Shown: in pieces, positions 23,243 through 32,651 of the stretch
Numbering within the stretch: the first letter of the stretch is position 1
How the letters are laid out: every line of letters starts with the position of its first letter
Source: Halieaceae bacterium
GTDB lineage: Bacteria > Pseudomonadota > Gammaproteobacteria > Pseudomonadales > Halieaceae
Length of the DNA stretch: 32,651 nt
NCBI GenBank assembly: GCA_018657645.1
Contig: JABHWT010000313.1
Span: forward strand, 1-32,651
Direction of reading: 5' to 3'
Made by a program: the position numbers and the translations under genes
Notes under the pieces: model-generated
Told to the model about the DNA's origin: nothing
Databases searched by the model: none
What the model saw: only the letters and a program-made list of their open reading frames with translations

Positions 23243-25618
23243 CTAGTTCCTAAGCTCGGCTTTATAGTTTTTCCCCAATAGATCAACGACTTGATCTATT
23301 GCAGTGTTCACATCTTCCACGCTAAGGGTGCGTGATTGATCGCGAAATGTCAAACCCAGAGCTAGACTTTTCCTTTTAGGATCAATGCCTTTGCCCTCAT
23401 ATACATCAAATAATCTTAAGTCTGTAAGGTAGGGTCCTGCCGCATTCCGAACACATTGCATTAATTCCATGCCTGGCACCGTTTTGTCGACAACTACGGC
23501 TAAATCGCGGCGAACTTCGGGAAACTTAGAGAGTTCTGTATAGCCGGGGAGCAGGCCATCCAGGGCCACATTGAGGTCAATTTCTGCAACATAAAGCGGT
23601 TCGTTCAAACCCGTATCAGTAACCACCACCGGATGCAATGCCCCAATATATCCGACTTCCCTACCACTCTGGGAGATTGAGGCGGTCTGTCCCGGGTGCA
23701 ATGCGGCGCGCTGAGTCGCTGTAAAATCAAAGCTCCCTGCCCTTCGCGTCAGGGCCAATAAGCTTTCCAAATCGCCCTTGAGGTCAAAATAGTCACCTGC
23801 CACACTGGTCTGGGACCAGGACTCGGCAAAGCGCTGCCCCGTGGCCACCATGGCCAATGTGGGTACCTGTTGCAAGCCCTCAGCCTCGGGCACAAAGCGC
23901 AGGCCTGTCTCAAACAACCGCACCCGCGGTTGTTGCCTATTTACATTGCGAAGCACTGCACTAACAAGCCCTGGCAGCAAACTGGTGCGCATCACCGCCA
24001 TATCCGCTGAAATGGGGTTAGTGAGTGCAACCGGTGTTATATCCGGATCAAACACACGCTGCAGTTTGGGATCGACAAAGCTATAGGTTATGGCTTCCCG
24101 ATAGCCCCTGGCACTCAGGTGGCGACCCAGGTAGCGTTGTGACACATTGGTTTCAGGCCGCGCGGGCATCACTAAATCAGCCCGAATATGAGTTACCGGC
24201 AAGCGGTTATAACCATAAATTCTCGCTAACTCCTCCAGTAAATCCGCCTCTATTGCTATATCAAAGCGCCAACTCGGGACCGCACAAACCCAGCCCTCGG
24301 ATGTCGCAGTAACACCGAGACCCAGGCCAGTCAGAATTCTCTCGACTTCGGCCGCCTCCAGTTCAAACCCCAGCATTTTCTTGATACGCTGAGCTCTTAA
24401 AGTAACTGCGGGCCGCGGGGGAAGATCAGCCTCCGACACCACTTCGGTAATCGGACCTGCGGCTCCACCGACGATGCCCAGCAGTAATTGACTGGCCCGC
24501 TCTATGGCTTCCACCTGTAGCTTGAAATCTACCCCGCGCTCAAAGCGATGGGAGGAATCCGTATGTAAACCATAGCCTCGTGCCTTTCCAGCCATTAATT
24601 GCGGGGTGAAAAAGGCTGCTTCTAAAAATATGTCGGTAGTCTCGGCACCTACCGCGGTCGGCTGTCCTCCCATGATACCGGCCAGTGCCACCGGGCCGCT
24701 ATGGTCTGTAATCAACAGCGTGTCGGGCTTGAACTCAATGGTCTGGCCATCCAGTAACTCCAGCGACTCGCCTTCATTGGCAGTACGAACAATAATGCCG
24801 CCCTGCAATTTGCCATGATCGAAAGCGTGCATGGGTTGCCCCAGCTCCAGTAGGATGTAATTAGTCACATCCACCACCGGGTCGATCGAGCGAACTCCGC
24901 TTCGCCGCAGTTTTTCCCGCATCCACAAGGGGCTGGGGCGCGACACATCTACACCCCTAATAACACGACCGACATACCGCGGACACCGGTCAGCGGCCAC
25001 CAGTTCAACCTCCAAGGTGTCACTTATACTCTGGGCTACCTTGTCAAAAGTTGGTGGCGTAATAGGCATATCGTTGAGCAGCGCGACCTCTCTGGCGATA
25101 CCCGATATGCCCAGGCAATCTGCCCGATTGGGTGTCAGGTCTACCTCAATCACCTTGTCATCCAGGCTCATGTACTGGCTAAGATCCTCGCCAAGGGGGG
25201 CGTCGACGGGCAGTTCCAAAAGTCCGTCTGCGTCATCCGACAGGCCGAGTTCCTCGCCTGCACACAACATGCCTTGAGACTCCACACCGCGCAGTGTGGC
25301 CGCTTTGATTTCGATACCACCTGGTAGCGCGGCACCGACACGAGCCAGTGGCGCCCTGAGGCCAGCTCTGGCATTGGGCGCCCCACACACAATTTGTACA
25401 GTGCCGGCCCCCGTATCGACCTGGCAAACACGCAATTTGTCGGCATCGGGATGTTGCTCGGCACTCACAATTTCCGCCACTGTCACCCCTGAAAAATCTC
25501 CCGCTACTGGCTCAACGCTCTCCACTTCCAAGCCGGCCATAGTGAGTTGATAGGCCAGATCATCGGTGGCCAGAGCTGGACTGACCCACTCGCGCAGCCA
25601 TTGTTCACTTATATTCAC
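23243..25618 (-). CDS. pheT: Phenylalanine-tRNA ligase beta subunit
   Basis: The protein has 791 residues, matching the E. coli length of about 795. The N-terminal part (MNISEQWLREWVSP) is followed by the tRNA-binding EMAP-like domain (VAEIVSAEQHPDADKLRVC, about 48-66), the B3/B4 editing region, the B5 domain (LRAQRIKKMLGFELEAAEVERIL) and a C-terminal anticodon-binding FDX-ACB domain (SKFPEVRRDLAVVVDK onward). It forms the alpha2-beta2 enzyme with PheS and edits Tyr-tRNA(Phe). It starts 12 bp after pheS and is followed by ihfA. Confidence 0.98.
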   Translation of the reverse strand: MNISEQWLREWVSPALATDDLAYQLTMAGLEVESVEPVAGDFSGVTVAEIVSAEQHPDADKLRVCQVDTGAGTVQIVCGAPNARAGLRAPLARVGAALPGGIEIKAATLRGVESQGMLCAGEELGLSDDADGLLELPVDAPLGEDLSQYMSLDDKVIEVDLTPNRADCLGISGIAREVALLNDMPITPPTFDKVAQSISDTLEVELVAADRCPRYVGRVIRGVDVSRPSPLWMREKLRRSGVRSIDPVVDVTNYILLELGQPMHAFDHGKLQGGIIVRTANEGESLELLDGQTIEFKPDTLLITDHSGPVALAGIMGGQPTAVGAETTDIFLEAAFFTPQLMAGKARGYGLHTDSSHRFERGVDFKLQVEAIERASQLLLGIVGGAAGPITEVVSEADLPPRPAVTLRAQRIKKMLGFELEAAEVERILTGLGLGVTATSEGWVCAVPSWRFDIAIEADLLEELARIYGYNRLPVTHIRADLVMPARPETNVSQRYLGRHLSARGYREAITYSFVDPKLQRVFDPDITPVALTNPISADMAVMRTSLLPGLVSAVLRNVNRQQPRVRLFETGLRFVPEAEGLQQVPTLAMVATGQRFAESWSQTSVAGDYFDLKGDLESLLALTRRAGSFDFTATQRAALHPGQTASISQSGREVGYIGALHPVVVTDTGLNEPLYVAEIDLNVALDGLLPGYTELSKFPEVRRDLAVVVDKTVPGMELMQCVRNAAGPYLTDLRLFDVYEGKGIDPKRKSLALGLTFRDQSRTLSVEDVNTAIDQVVDLLGKNYKAELRN

Positions 25619-25630
25619 TGTCTATCTCCG

Positions 25631-26644
<1,014 letters not shown>

Positions 26645-26833
26645 TTATTCATGTCTCGATAGTTGTTGGGCTCTCGGAGCAAGCAGCTACATACTGCAAG
26701 CACTGTTGGAGCGAAAAAGGCCAGGCCCCATCTCATGCCTATCCCCCTTCTTGCAAAAAAAAAGGAAAGAGCGAGGCCCTTTCCCTTTGTGTCATACATG
26801 GTGCAAGCGAACCGCCGAGGCGGTGGGGTAGGC
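26645..26833 (-). promoter_or_regulatory. pheST leader region with Phe-rich short frame (candidate attenuator)
   Basis: A minus-strand frame starts at an ATG at 26799 and runs 55 codons to 26632, overlapping the pheS start. It has three Phe codons in a row (residues 13-15), coinciding with the T-run of a terminator hairpin, and a Phe pair at 28-29 that coincides with a second T-run after a weak 4-bp stem (26718-26721 with 26737-26740). A GC hairpin ACCGCC-GA-GGCGGT lies at 26811-26824. This resembles E. coli pheM-type attenuation in principle, but the short frame has no good ribosome site. Confidence 0.45.
26755..26787 (-). terminator. rho-independent terminator between rplT and pheS
   Basis: GGAAAG (26764-26769) and CTTTCC (26779-26784) form a 6-bp stem, extendable with a bulge, followed on the minus strand by nine T (26763-26755). 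It would end or attenuate transcription from infC-rpmI-rplT before pheST. Confidence 0.8.
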
Positions 26834-27190
26834 TTAAGCCAAAGCGGCTTTCGCTTGCTCCACGATCGCTGTAAAAGCCGGCTTGTCGTGCACGGCCAGA
26901 TCCGCCAGTACACGGCGGTCCAAACCAATATTGGCTTTCTTGAGACCATTGATCAGGCGGCTATAGCTCAGGCCATTAGCCCGTGACTGAGCATTTATAC
27001 GCGTGATCCACAGCGCGCGGAACTGACGCTTGCGCTGACGACGATCCCGGTACGCATACTGGCCAGCTTTGGTCACTGCCTGCTTGGCTACACGAAAAAT
27101 ACGGCTTCGTGCGCCATAGTAGCCCTTGGCCTGCTTTAATATCTTCTTGTGACGGCGATGAGCCACCACACCACGTTTTACGCGAGGCAT
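26834..27190 (-). CDS. rplT: 50S ribosomal protein bL20
   Basis: The protein has 118 residues, normal for bL20. It begins [20 protein letters not shown] and contains [19 protein letters not shown] and [18 protein letters not shown], all family signatures. It binds 23S rRNA early in 50S assembly and in E. coli also represses rpmI-rplT translation. It is third in the infC-rpmI-rplT cluster, 29 bp after rpmI. Confidence 0.99.
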   Translation of the reverse strand: MPRVKRGVVAHRRHKKILKQAKGYYGARSRIFRVAKQAVTKAGQYAYRDRRQRKRQFRALWITRINAQSRANGLSYSRLINGLKKANIGLDRRVLADLAVHDKPAFTAIVEQAKAALA

Positions 27191-27219
27191 AGTCTTCTCC
27201 TATTTTAATGAGTAACCGG

Positions 27220-27414
27220 TTAGCGAGCCCGCATCATGCGGTCTATCAGCACTTTATCGTTATCATGAATCAACGACGTTCCACGTAACTGACGCTTTCG
27301 CTTGGTGGTCATCTTGGTCAGGATATGACTTTTGTTGGCGCTCTTGCGCTTGTATCCGCCAGCCGTCTTTTTAAAACGCTTGGCAGCCCCACTGTGAATT
27401 TTTGCTTTTGGCAT
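27220..27414 (-). CDS. rpmI: 50S ribosomal protein bL35
   Basis: This 64-residue highly basic protein starts [20 protein letters not shown] and contains [19 protein letters not shown] and a short acidic VLIDRMM end, as in all bL35. It lies 56 bp after infC; the gap could carry the bL20 translational operator known from E. coli, which I cannot confirm by eye. Confidence 0.99.
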   Translation of the reverse strand: MPKAKIHSGAAKRFKKTAGGYKRKSANKSHILTKMTTKRKRQLRGTSLIHDNDKVLIDRMMRAR

Positions 27415-27470
27415 ATCAAATACTCCGCATTTGAAAGTTAATAAATAGAATCTAGCGCATTCACGGGCAA

Positions 27471-28007
27471 CTAGTTCTTCTTCTTTGGGGCGATAACCAT
27501 AGTGAGCTGCCTGCCTTCCATTTTCGGAAATTGCTCGACATTACCCAACTCGGCCAGATCAGCTTCCACTCGTTTGAGCAGCTCCATGCCAATTTCCTGG
27601 TGAGCCATTTCACGACCGCGAAAACGCAGCGTGACTTTGGCCTTATCGCCATTCTCGAGGAAACGCACCAGGTTGCGTAGTTTTACCTGGTAGTCACCCT
27701 CCTCCGTCCCTGGACGAAATTTCATTTCTTTAACTTGTGTTCGCTTTGTTTTCTTCTTTTGAGCGGCCTTTTGCTTCTTGGCTTCGAAGATATGCTTACC
27801 GTAATCCATTACCTTACAGACCGCGGGATCAGAGTCAGCAATTAATACCAGGTCCATTCCGGCTGCCTCCGCCGCAGCCACGGCCTCGCTCAGAGGTACT
27901 ATTCCTACTTGCTCGCCTTCGGCACCCACCAGTCGAACCGGATCTGCCGTAATTTGGTCGTTAATAATGGCCTTTTTTAAGCCGCCCTTACCTTTTTCTC
28001 TCTTAAT
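27471..28007 (-). CDS. infC: Translation initiation factor IF-3, ATT start codon
   Basis: The product has 178 residues when started at ATT (28007-28005). Translation from there gives [20 protein letters not shown], the conserved IF-3 N-terminus. A first GTG at 27929 would remove 26 conserved residues. The ribosome site GTGGAG lies inside the last codons of thrS, and only one base separates the thrS stop from the ATT. IF-3 checks start codons and 30S subunits, and in E. coli it represses its own AUU-started mRNA; the same loop is expected here. C-terminal domain: [19 protein letters not shown] and [12 protein letters not shown]. Confidence 0.97.
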   Translation of the reverse strand: MKREKGKGGLKKAIINDQITADPVRLVGAEGEQVGIVPLSEAVAAAEAAGMDLVLIADSDPAVCKVMDYGKHIFEAKKQKAAQKKKTKRTQVKEMKFRPGTEEGDYQVKLRNLVRFLENGDKAKVTLRFRGREMAHQEIGMELLKRVEADLAELGNVEQFPKMEGRQLTMVIAPKKKN

Positions 28008-28008
28008 G

Positions 28009-29934
28009 CTAGTTCTCCACTACAAGACGACCGCGACGAGCAACATCGCCCGCGAGAAACACGCTAAACGCGTCGAGATCCATGGATCCCAAGTCCTCGC
28101 CACGACGGGCACGCACGGCAACAGTCTGTGATTCTACTTCTTTATCCCCCACCACCAACAGGTAGGGAACCCTCTGAATTGTGTGCTCGCGGATTTTAAA
28201 GCCGATTTTCTCATTTCTCAAGTCCGAAACCACCCGAAAGCCCTTGTTTTTCAAGGAATCTTCCACTTTTTTCGCATATGGGGCATGTTTATCGGTAATA
28301 TTGAGCACAACGGCCTGTTGCGGTGCCAACCAGCTTGGAAACACGCCTTCATAGTTTTCGATCAAAATTCCAATAAAACGCTCGAAGGATCCAAGGATAG
28401 CACGGTGCAACATAACCGGCACCTGACGAGATCCGTCCTCGGCAACATACTGTGCATCCAGGCGTCCCGGCATGGAAAAATCGACCTGAATAGTCCCCAA
28501 CTGCCACACTCGACCGATGCAATCTTTCAATGAAAACTCTATTTTTGGTCCATAGAAGGCACCTTCGCCCGGCAGTTCCTGCCAGGGCAACTCTTGGGCG
28601 TCCAGGGCCTGGGCCAGTGCCTTTTCGGCCCGATCCCAATCTGCATCGGTGCCGACCCGCTTTTCGGGCCGTGTCGACAGTCGATAAATAACATCGGTAA
28701 ATCCAAAGTCGGCGTACACCTGGTGCAGGAAGTCGATAAAGGTGGACACCTCCGGCTGGATCTGCTCCTCGGTGCAAAAAATATGAGCGTCGTCCTGGGT
28801 AAAGCCGCGCACTCGCATAATGCCGTGCAGGGACCCCGACGGTTCGTTGCGATGACAACTGCCAAACTCCGCCAGGCGCAGGGGTAAATCACGGTAGGAT
28901 CTCAAACCCTGGTTAAATACCTGCACATGACAGGGGCAGTTCATCGGCTTGACTGCGTACTCGCGATCATCTGCTTCGAGCATAAACATGTCGTCGCCAA
29001 ACTTGTCCGCATGACCAGACTTTTCCCACAGCGACATAACCACTATCTGTGGTGTTTTTATCTCCCTGTAGCCCTGGGCAAGTTGAGCATTTCGCATGTA
29101 CTGCTCAATGACCTGATAAATCGTCCATCCTGCCGGATGCCAGAACACCATCCCAGGGGCTTCCTCCTGAAGATGAAACAAATCCAGTTTCTTGCTGATC
29201 TTGCGATGGTCGCGCTTCTCCGCTTCCTCGATGCGCCGCAGATACTGCTTCAACTGTTTTTTGTTGGCCCAACTGGTACCGTAAATTCTCTGCAACATCT
29301 CGTTGTCGGAATCGCCTCGCCAATATGAGCCCGCCACTTTGGTCAGTTTAAAGGCCTTGAGCTTGCCGGTGCTGGGCACATGGGGACCACGACATAAATC
29401 CATCCAGCTACCCTGGCTGTATATAGACAGCTCCTCGCCCGCTGGCAAATCCTCGATTATCTGCACCTTATAGCGCTCGCCCATATTGCGGAACAGCTCA
29501 ATAGCCTTGTCCCGACTGGCGACAATACGCTCGATGGGCAAATCATCCGCAACCAGTTCCTCCATGCGCTTTTCGATCTTGTCCAGATCATCCGGCGTAA
29601 AGGTGTGACCGGTGGCAAAATCGTAAAAGAAGCCGTCTTCAATCACCGGCCCGATGGTGACCTGCACGCCGGGAAATATTTCCTGGGTTGCCATCGCCAT
29701 CAAGTGCGCCGACGAGTGACGAATCAACTCCAGCCCGGCATCGTCGCGATCGGTGATAATGGCCAGAGATACATCCTCGGTAATCATAAAAGAGGTATCT
29801 ACGGCTGTACCGTCCACCACGCCTCCCAGCGCCGCTTTTGCCAGGCCTGGGCCAATATCGGCGGCAACATCGTGAACAGAAACAGAAGAATCGAACGGGC
29901 GTTGACTGCCGTCCGGCAGCGTAATAATAGGCAT
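28009..29934 (-). CDS. thrS: Threonine-tRNA ligase
   Basis: The protein has 641 residues, as in E. coli. A TGS domain covers 1-61. The editing domain has H73 and H77 in RHSSAH and C181/H185 in DLCRGPH. The catalytic core has zinc ligands C333 (PMNCPCH), H384 (DDAHIFC) and H510 ([12 protein letters not shown]). The C-terminal anticodon-binding domain starts near 540 ([15 protein letters not shown]). A GGAAAG site precedes the ATG. It heads the thrS-infC-rpmI-rplT cluster. E. coli ThrRS binds its own leader; the 184-bp upstream region here contains a 7-bp stem (29979-29985 with 29999-30005) that could be involved. Confidence 0.98.
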   Translation of the reverse strand: MPIITLPDGSQRPFDSSVSVHDVAADIGPGLAKAALGGVVDGTAVDTSFMITEDVSLAIITDRDDAGLELIRHSSAHLMAMATQEIFPGVQVTIGPVIEDGFFYDFATGHTFTPDDLDKIEKRMEELVADDLPIERIVASRDKAIELFRNMGERYKVQIIEDLPAGEELSIYSQGSWMDLCRGPHVPSTGKLKAFKLTKVAGSYWRGDSDNEMLQRIYGTSWANKKQLKQYLRRIEEAEKRDHRKISKKLDLFHLQEEAPGMVFWHPAGWTIYQVIEQYMRNAQLAQGYREIKTPQIVVMSLWEKSGHADKFGDDMFMLEADDREYAVKPMNCPCHVQVFNQGLRSYRDLPLRLAEFGSCHRNEPSGSLHGIMRVRGFTQDDAHIFCTEEQIQPEVSTFIDFLHQVYADFGFTDVIYRLSTRPEKRVGTDADWDRAEKALAQALDAQELPWQELPGEGAFYGPKIEFSLKDCIGRVWQLGTIQVDFSMPGRLDAQYVAEDGSRQVPVMLHRAILGSFERFIGILIENYEGVFPSWLAPQQAVVLNITDKHAPYAKKVEDSLKNKGFRVVSDLRNEKIGFKIREHTIQRVPYLLVVGDKEVESQTVAVRARRGEDLGSMDLDAFSVFLAGDVARRGRLVVEN

Positions 29935-29978
29935 GTGCTTTCCCTTGGTCAGTGGTGGCCCTTACTACAGGTCACATG

Positions 29979-30005
29979 AAGGTTTAACTGATTTTTTCAA
30001 ACCTT
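29979..30005 (-). promoter_or_regulatory. Stem-loop in thrS leader
   Basis: AAGGTTT and AAACCTT pair perfectly across a 13-base loop about 45 bases before the thrS start codon. No T-run follows in the direction of transcription, so it is more likely a leader structure than a terminator. A link to ThrRS autoregulation is conjecture. Confidence 0.3.
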
Positions 30006-30118
30006 TATTGAATACTGAGTGAGTCCATACCCTCTTCTGTGTACCTCCACGAGCGGCACATTGGAAAAGGGTGGGCAATGATGCATGAATCGGCGAAAAA
30101 TTGGAAGGGGGAACTGAC

Positions 30119-30535
30119 TTATCCAATCAAGCTGGCCAGGGGCCGCGTTCCCGCCGGTATTGAATAGCTTTGCTGATTCAGGAAGGCGGATACAATCGAT
30201 ACCTCGCCCACCAGGTGGCTATTGATATGATCCAGCTCGCAGGCCGGAACCCGGTACTCGAGGTGCTCCTCATAGGCCACCGTCTCCAGGTCGAAATACG
30301 TCATCACCGACTCCGGCAGTATAAGGCGCACAACGTAGCCCGCACCGTATAAAGGTACTTCCCACTGCCTGGCGATCATTTCGGCATAGCGCTGATTCAA
30401 TTTAAGAAACAAAAAGAGCTCGCCACCCTGATCTGGCTCAATGCGCCGCCAATCGGCGCGGATCAGGGCAGCGAGTTGCGCCGGACTCAATGCCTGGTAA
30501 AGGGCTATGGTGCTTGAGTGGGTAAGTGCTTTCAT
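30119..30535 (-). CDS. Small protein resembling the 'ADP-ribosylation/crystallin J1' family
   Basis: This 138-residue soluble protein has no signal peptide. Its pattern LYQALSPAQLAALI, NQRYAEMIARQW, GAGYVVRL, a Y-x-x-x-TV strand and EYRVPACELDHINSHLVGEV matches, from memory, a small family often annotated as ADP-ribosylation/crystallin J1. Despite the name, that family has no demonstrated transferase or hydrolase activity known to me. It starts 33 bp after the class GN sortase gene on the same strand, so it may be its third operon member, or simply a neighbour. Function unknown. Confidence 0.6.
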   Translation of the reverse strand: MKALTHSSTIALYQALSPAQLAALIRADWRRIEPDQGGELFLFLKLNQRYAEMIARQWEVPLYGAGYVVRLILPESVMTYFDLETVAYEEHLEYRVPACELDHINSHLVGEVSIVSAFLNQQSYSIPAGTRPLASLIG

Positions 30536-30567
30536 AGTGCATTGTCTCGTGGTTGTTGGATTACCGG

Positions 30568-31185
30568 TTAGATCAGGTCCCGATTGTCAAGGGCTGCCAG
30601 CGGCAGCGCGCTGACCACATAGCGCAGCGGGCCTCCCGCGGCCAGTGCATCGAATGGATAGCAGGTCACCAGTTGCAATTCACTCCGGTCACTCGCTTTG
30701 TGCAGGTACGGATCGCTATCGGTATTGATAATGCGAGTACTATCCACCCGGTAGGACAGGTGCTTCCCCGATGCCAATTGCAGGCTCAACAAGGTGTTGC
30801 GCCTTAGATCTTGCAGAAAGCGAAAGTGAGTATCCCTATGGCCTCCAATAACGGCTATCCCTGGCATCCCCGGGATGGCAGAGGCGCTCTCGTGGCCAGG
30901 ACCAAAGGCCAGTGCATGGCCAGCTGCGCCGGATAGAACGAACAGATCTATTTGCAATCTAGGTACCTGCAATCGGGCGACAGGCCAGGTATCGGCCCAG
31001 GGCCATGGCTTTTTCGGCTCGCCTCCCAGGATCAGCGTTTTCTCCCATGCCCTTGCTATCAGTATCTGAGCCAGCTGAGCCTTGGCATGAATGTATCCTG
31101 CGTTACTCAATTGCACGCAGCCGGCCATCAGCAGCGACAGAATCAACAAAGCTCGCACATTTTTAAACCTGCACAGCCGGAACAT
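30568..31185 (-). CDS. Class GN sortase
   Basis: The product is 205 residues from the ATG at 31185, chosen because GGAGG stands six bases before it; an in-frame ATG at 31212 adds nine residues without a ribosome site. An N-terminal membrane anchor covers about 11-30. The catalytic residues of sortases are present: H116 in IGGHRDTHF, C175 in LVTCYPF and R188 in GGPLRYV. Class GN (Gram-negative) sortases occur in marine proteobacteria beside a single VIT/vWA target. The start lies 23 bases inside that target gene here, so the two are co-translated. It should cleave the target's C-terminal signal at the inner-membrane face; the acceptor nucleophile in Gram-negatives is not established to my knowledge. 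Confidence 0.94.
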   Translation of the reverse strand: MFRLCRFKNVRALLILSLLMAGCVQLSNAGYIHAKAQLAQILIARAWEKTLILGGEPKKPWPWADTWPVARLQVPRLQIDLFVLSGAAGHALAFGPGHESASAIPGMPGIAVIGGHRDTHFRFLQDLRRNTLLSLQLASGKHLSYRVDSTRIINTDSDPYLHKASDRSELQLVTCYPFDALAAGGPLRYVVSALPLAALDNRDLI

Positions 31186-32651
31186 GATCCACCTCCGGTC
31201 GTCGCATGACATAAACCATCATCGCCAGAAACAGCAATAGACTGCCCAGAAACAGGTTTAAGGGCCCGGATGTCGCTGTCCTTGGATAGGCAAAAGCCTG
31301 CGGGCTCTGTCCGCGCGGTCGGGTATTGGGCACAGGTGCTTTGTTCAATCCCTTCCCGGCAGGCCGCGAAATTCGCTCCTCCACTGCAATAAAGCTGGTG
31401 TAGGGGCTCATCAGACTGTGGGCCAGAGCCACTTCCAGCACCGACTTGCGCACTTGCTCCTCTCTTTCTCCCAGCAAACGCTGATCTAGCAAACTGGCGA
31501 TTTTCTGGCGCGCCCACAAACTGGCGACACCTGGGTTTTCCCTCTGCGAGGGGGATGCCATCCTCAGGGTTCGAGACCATGGACTGCCCGCTATCTGTCC
31601 CCGGACCAGCACATCCCCTCCAAGCGCTCCACCATTGAATTTAACAGCAACCATTACCGGGTCCCCGCTGTATAGATCGGGAATCCTTTCTGGCCAGGCT
31701 TCAACCGGCTCCGGCCAGTCGACACTCATGTTTAATACTACCGGTGACGATATCTGACGAAACAGATGGCTCATTTTTTCACCCACCTCACCCAGATCAC
31801 CTATATGGGTGTGGCTGCCCCGCCCAAACTGGGCCGCCTTGCGCATAAACCAGTCATTGGGGGCAGAGCCGATACTGACTGTGAACAATCGATTATTGCC
31901 TATTGAACTGGCTATCGCTTCAAATAACTGCAGTTCGTTACCTACCGCGCCATCGGTAATGAAGATCACCTGACGCAGACGCGAAGCATTGTCCTCGCCC
32001 GCTGGCACTGCCAGCGCTTCCGTCAAAGCCGGTAACATCTCAGTGCCCCCACCGGCGCTCAGTTGACGGACAAACTCTTCGGCTCGGCCGATGAAGTGTC
32101 GACTGGCCGGCACGGCATCACTGTATAGCGCCCGGTAGGATGAATTGAACTCGATAATGTTAAACCGATCCTCGGGACGCAATTGGCGCAATGCCATACT
32201 GAGGCTCTCCCGTGCCTGATCGATGGACACGCCCCCCATGGAGCCAGAAGTGTCGATGACATAAATCATTTCTCTGGGCTGCGATACATTGGCTTGTGCG
32301 CCGACCAGTGTGGGAGGTACCACCATGAGCAATCCATAGTGCTGCCCGTCTACCTGCTCGGTAAAAATGGCGGCCTGCGGTGTGCTTCCGGTAACCGGTT
32401 GCCATTTGAGGACAAAATCGCGATCCATCTCGACAACGGCTCCCACCAGTCGAATATCGTAACGCCCATCATCACGAGCCAGAATAATCTCGTGGTAAGA
32501 GGCATCAACCCGGGCCAGAGGCATACCCATATTGATGCTCGCTGTCACTTCAATCGGATTAACCGGTGCTGCATCAGACCCCACCGCCGGACGCATGAGT
32601 GGCGTGATAGCAGCAGCATCGGGCACCTGATCGGTCGCAGTGGACCACCCC
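31163..32651 (-). CDS. Sortase target protein with VIT and vWA domains, partial at right edge
   Basis: The frame is open to the window edge, so the N-terminus (signal peptide and start of the VIT domain) is missing; the apparent start near 32626 is only an in-frame GTG. The end of a VIT domain is followed by a vWA domain with the MIDAS motif DTSGSMGG and FITDGAVGNE, and a middle beta region. The C-terminus has the sorting signal YPRTATSGPL, a hydrophobic helix (LFLGSLLLFLAMMVYVM) and RR, then a tail of about 12 residues. This is the marine proteobacterial sortase target arrangement. The motif departs from the usual LPxTAT form at its first residue. The stop overlaps the sortase start by 23 bases. 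Confidence 0.92.
   Translation of the reverse strand, partial: GWSTATDQVPDAAAITPLMRPAVGSDAAPVNPIEVTASINMGMPLARVDASYHEIILARDDGRYDIRLVGAVVEMDRDFVLKWQPVTGSTPQAAIFTEQVDGQHYGLLMVVPPTLVGAQANVSQPREMIYVIDTSGSMGGVSIDQARESLSMALRQLRPEDRFNIIEFNSSYRALYSDAVPASRHFIGRAEEFVRQLSAGGGTEMLPALTEALAVPAGEDNASRLRQVIFITDGAVGNELQLFEAIASSIGNNRLFTVSIGSAPNDWFMRKAAQFGRGSHTHIGDLGEVGEKMSHLFRQISSPVVLNMSVDWPEPVEAWPERIPDLYSGDPVMVAVKFNGGALGGDVLVRGQIAGSPWSRTLRMASPSQRENPGVASLWARQKIASLLDQRLLGEREEQVRKSVLEVALAHSLMSPYTSFIAVEERISRPAGKGLNKAPVPNTRPRGQSPQAFAYPRTATSGPLNLFLGSLLLFLAMMVYVMRRPEVDHVPAVQV

Noticed and set aside
28349-28858. Overlapping minus-strand frame of 169 codons inside thrS
   Set aside because: It is an out-of-frame reading of the conserved synthetase core and has no independent support.

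Overview
The window reads as a chromosomal segment of a marine-type gammaproteobacterium, probably in or near the Cellvibrionales/Pseudomonadales. This is inferred from three things: the conserved order thrS-infC-rpmI-rplT-pheS-pheT-ihfA-merR-tRNA-Pro, a class GN sortase with its VIT/vWA target (a pair typical of marine proteobacteria), and acyl-CoA dehydrogenase / type 1 thiolase-like genes of the kind found in lipid- or sterol-degrading members. No species assignment is possible from sequence reading alone.

Layout. (1) 1-4126: acyl-CoA metabolism, with two acyl-CoA dehydrogenases (one cut by the left edge) and a thiolase-like protein on the minus strand, divergent from an enoyl-CoA hydratase. 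(2) 4210-6811: a short HAMP membrane protein and a type IV pilin on plus, converging on a secreted subtilisin-like protease. (3) 7042-10487: a translationally coupled pair of exported proteins, one with tandem vWA domains and one with three NTF2-like repeats. (4) 10484-11548: a sterol-desaturase-superfamily membrane enzyme behind a tiny protein ending in an IPTL-CTERM-like tail. (5) 11801-18155: a very large hybrid histidine kinase (multi-TM, NIT, HAMP, PAS-PAS, HisKA, HATPase, REC-REC, HPT) followed by a REC/HD-GYP response regulator, so a phosphorelay probably ending in c-di-GMP hydrolysis.

(6) 18.2-22.5 kb is a visibly AT-richer accessory patch. It holds an internally deleted IS3-family remnant, an orphan LCM-type methyltransferase, an orphan membrane protein with a C-terminal Cys4 module, an inverted pair of about 54-bp repeats, and a vapBC toxin-antitoxin pair. 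The vapBC pair is bracketed by an intact tRNA-Pro(GGG) and an exact 45-bp copy of that tRNA's 3' part, which is the footprint of integration at a tRNA gene. (7) 22589-29934: the conserved translation operon, with infC starting at ATT and a possible Phe-rich leader in front of pheS. (8) 30119-32651: a small protein, the class GN sortase, and the partial gene for its target, transcribed as one minus-strand unit.

The least explained loci are the tRNA-Pro/vapBC mini-island, the tandem-vWA/NTF2 exported pair, the signal-peptide-plus-sorting-tail miniprotein, and the membrane Cys4 protein. None of them is a complete, clearly new defence or mobile system on the evidence in this window.
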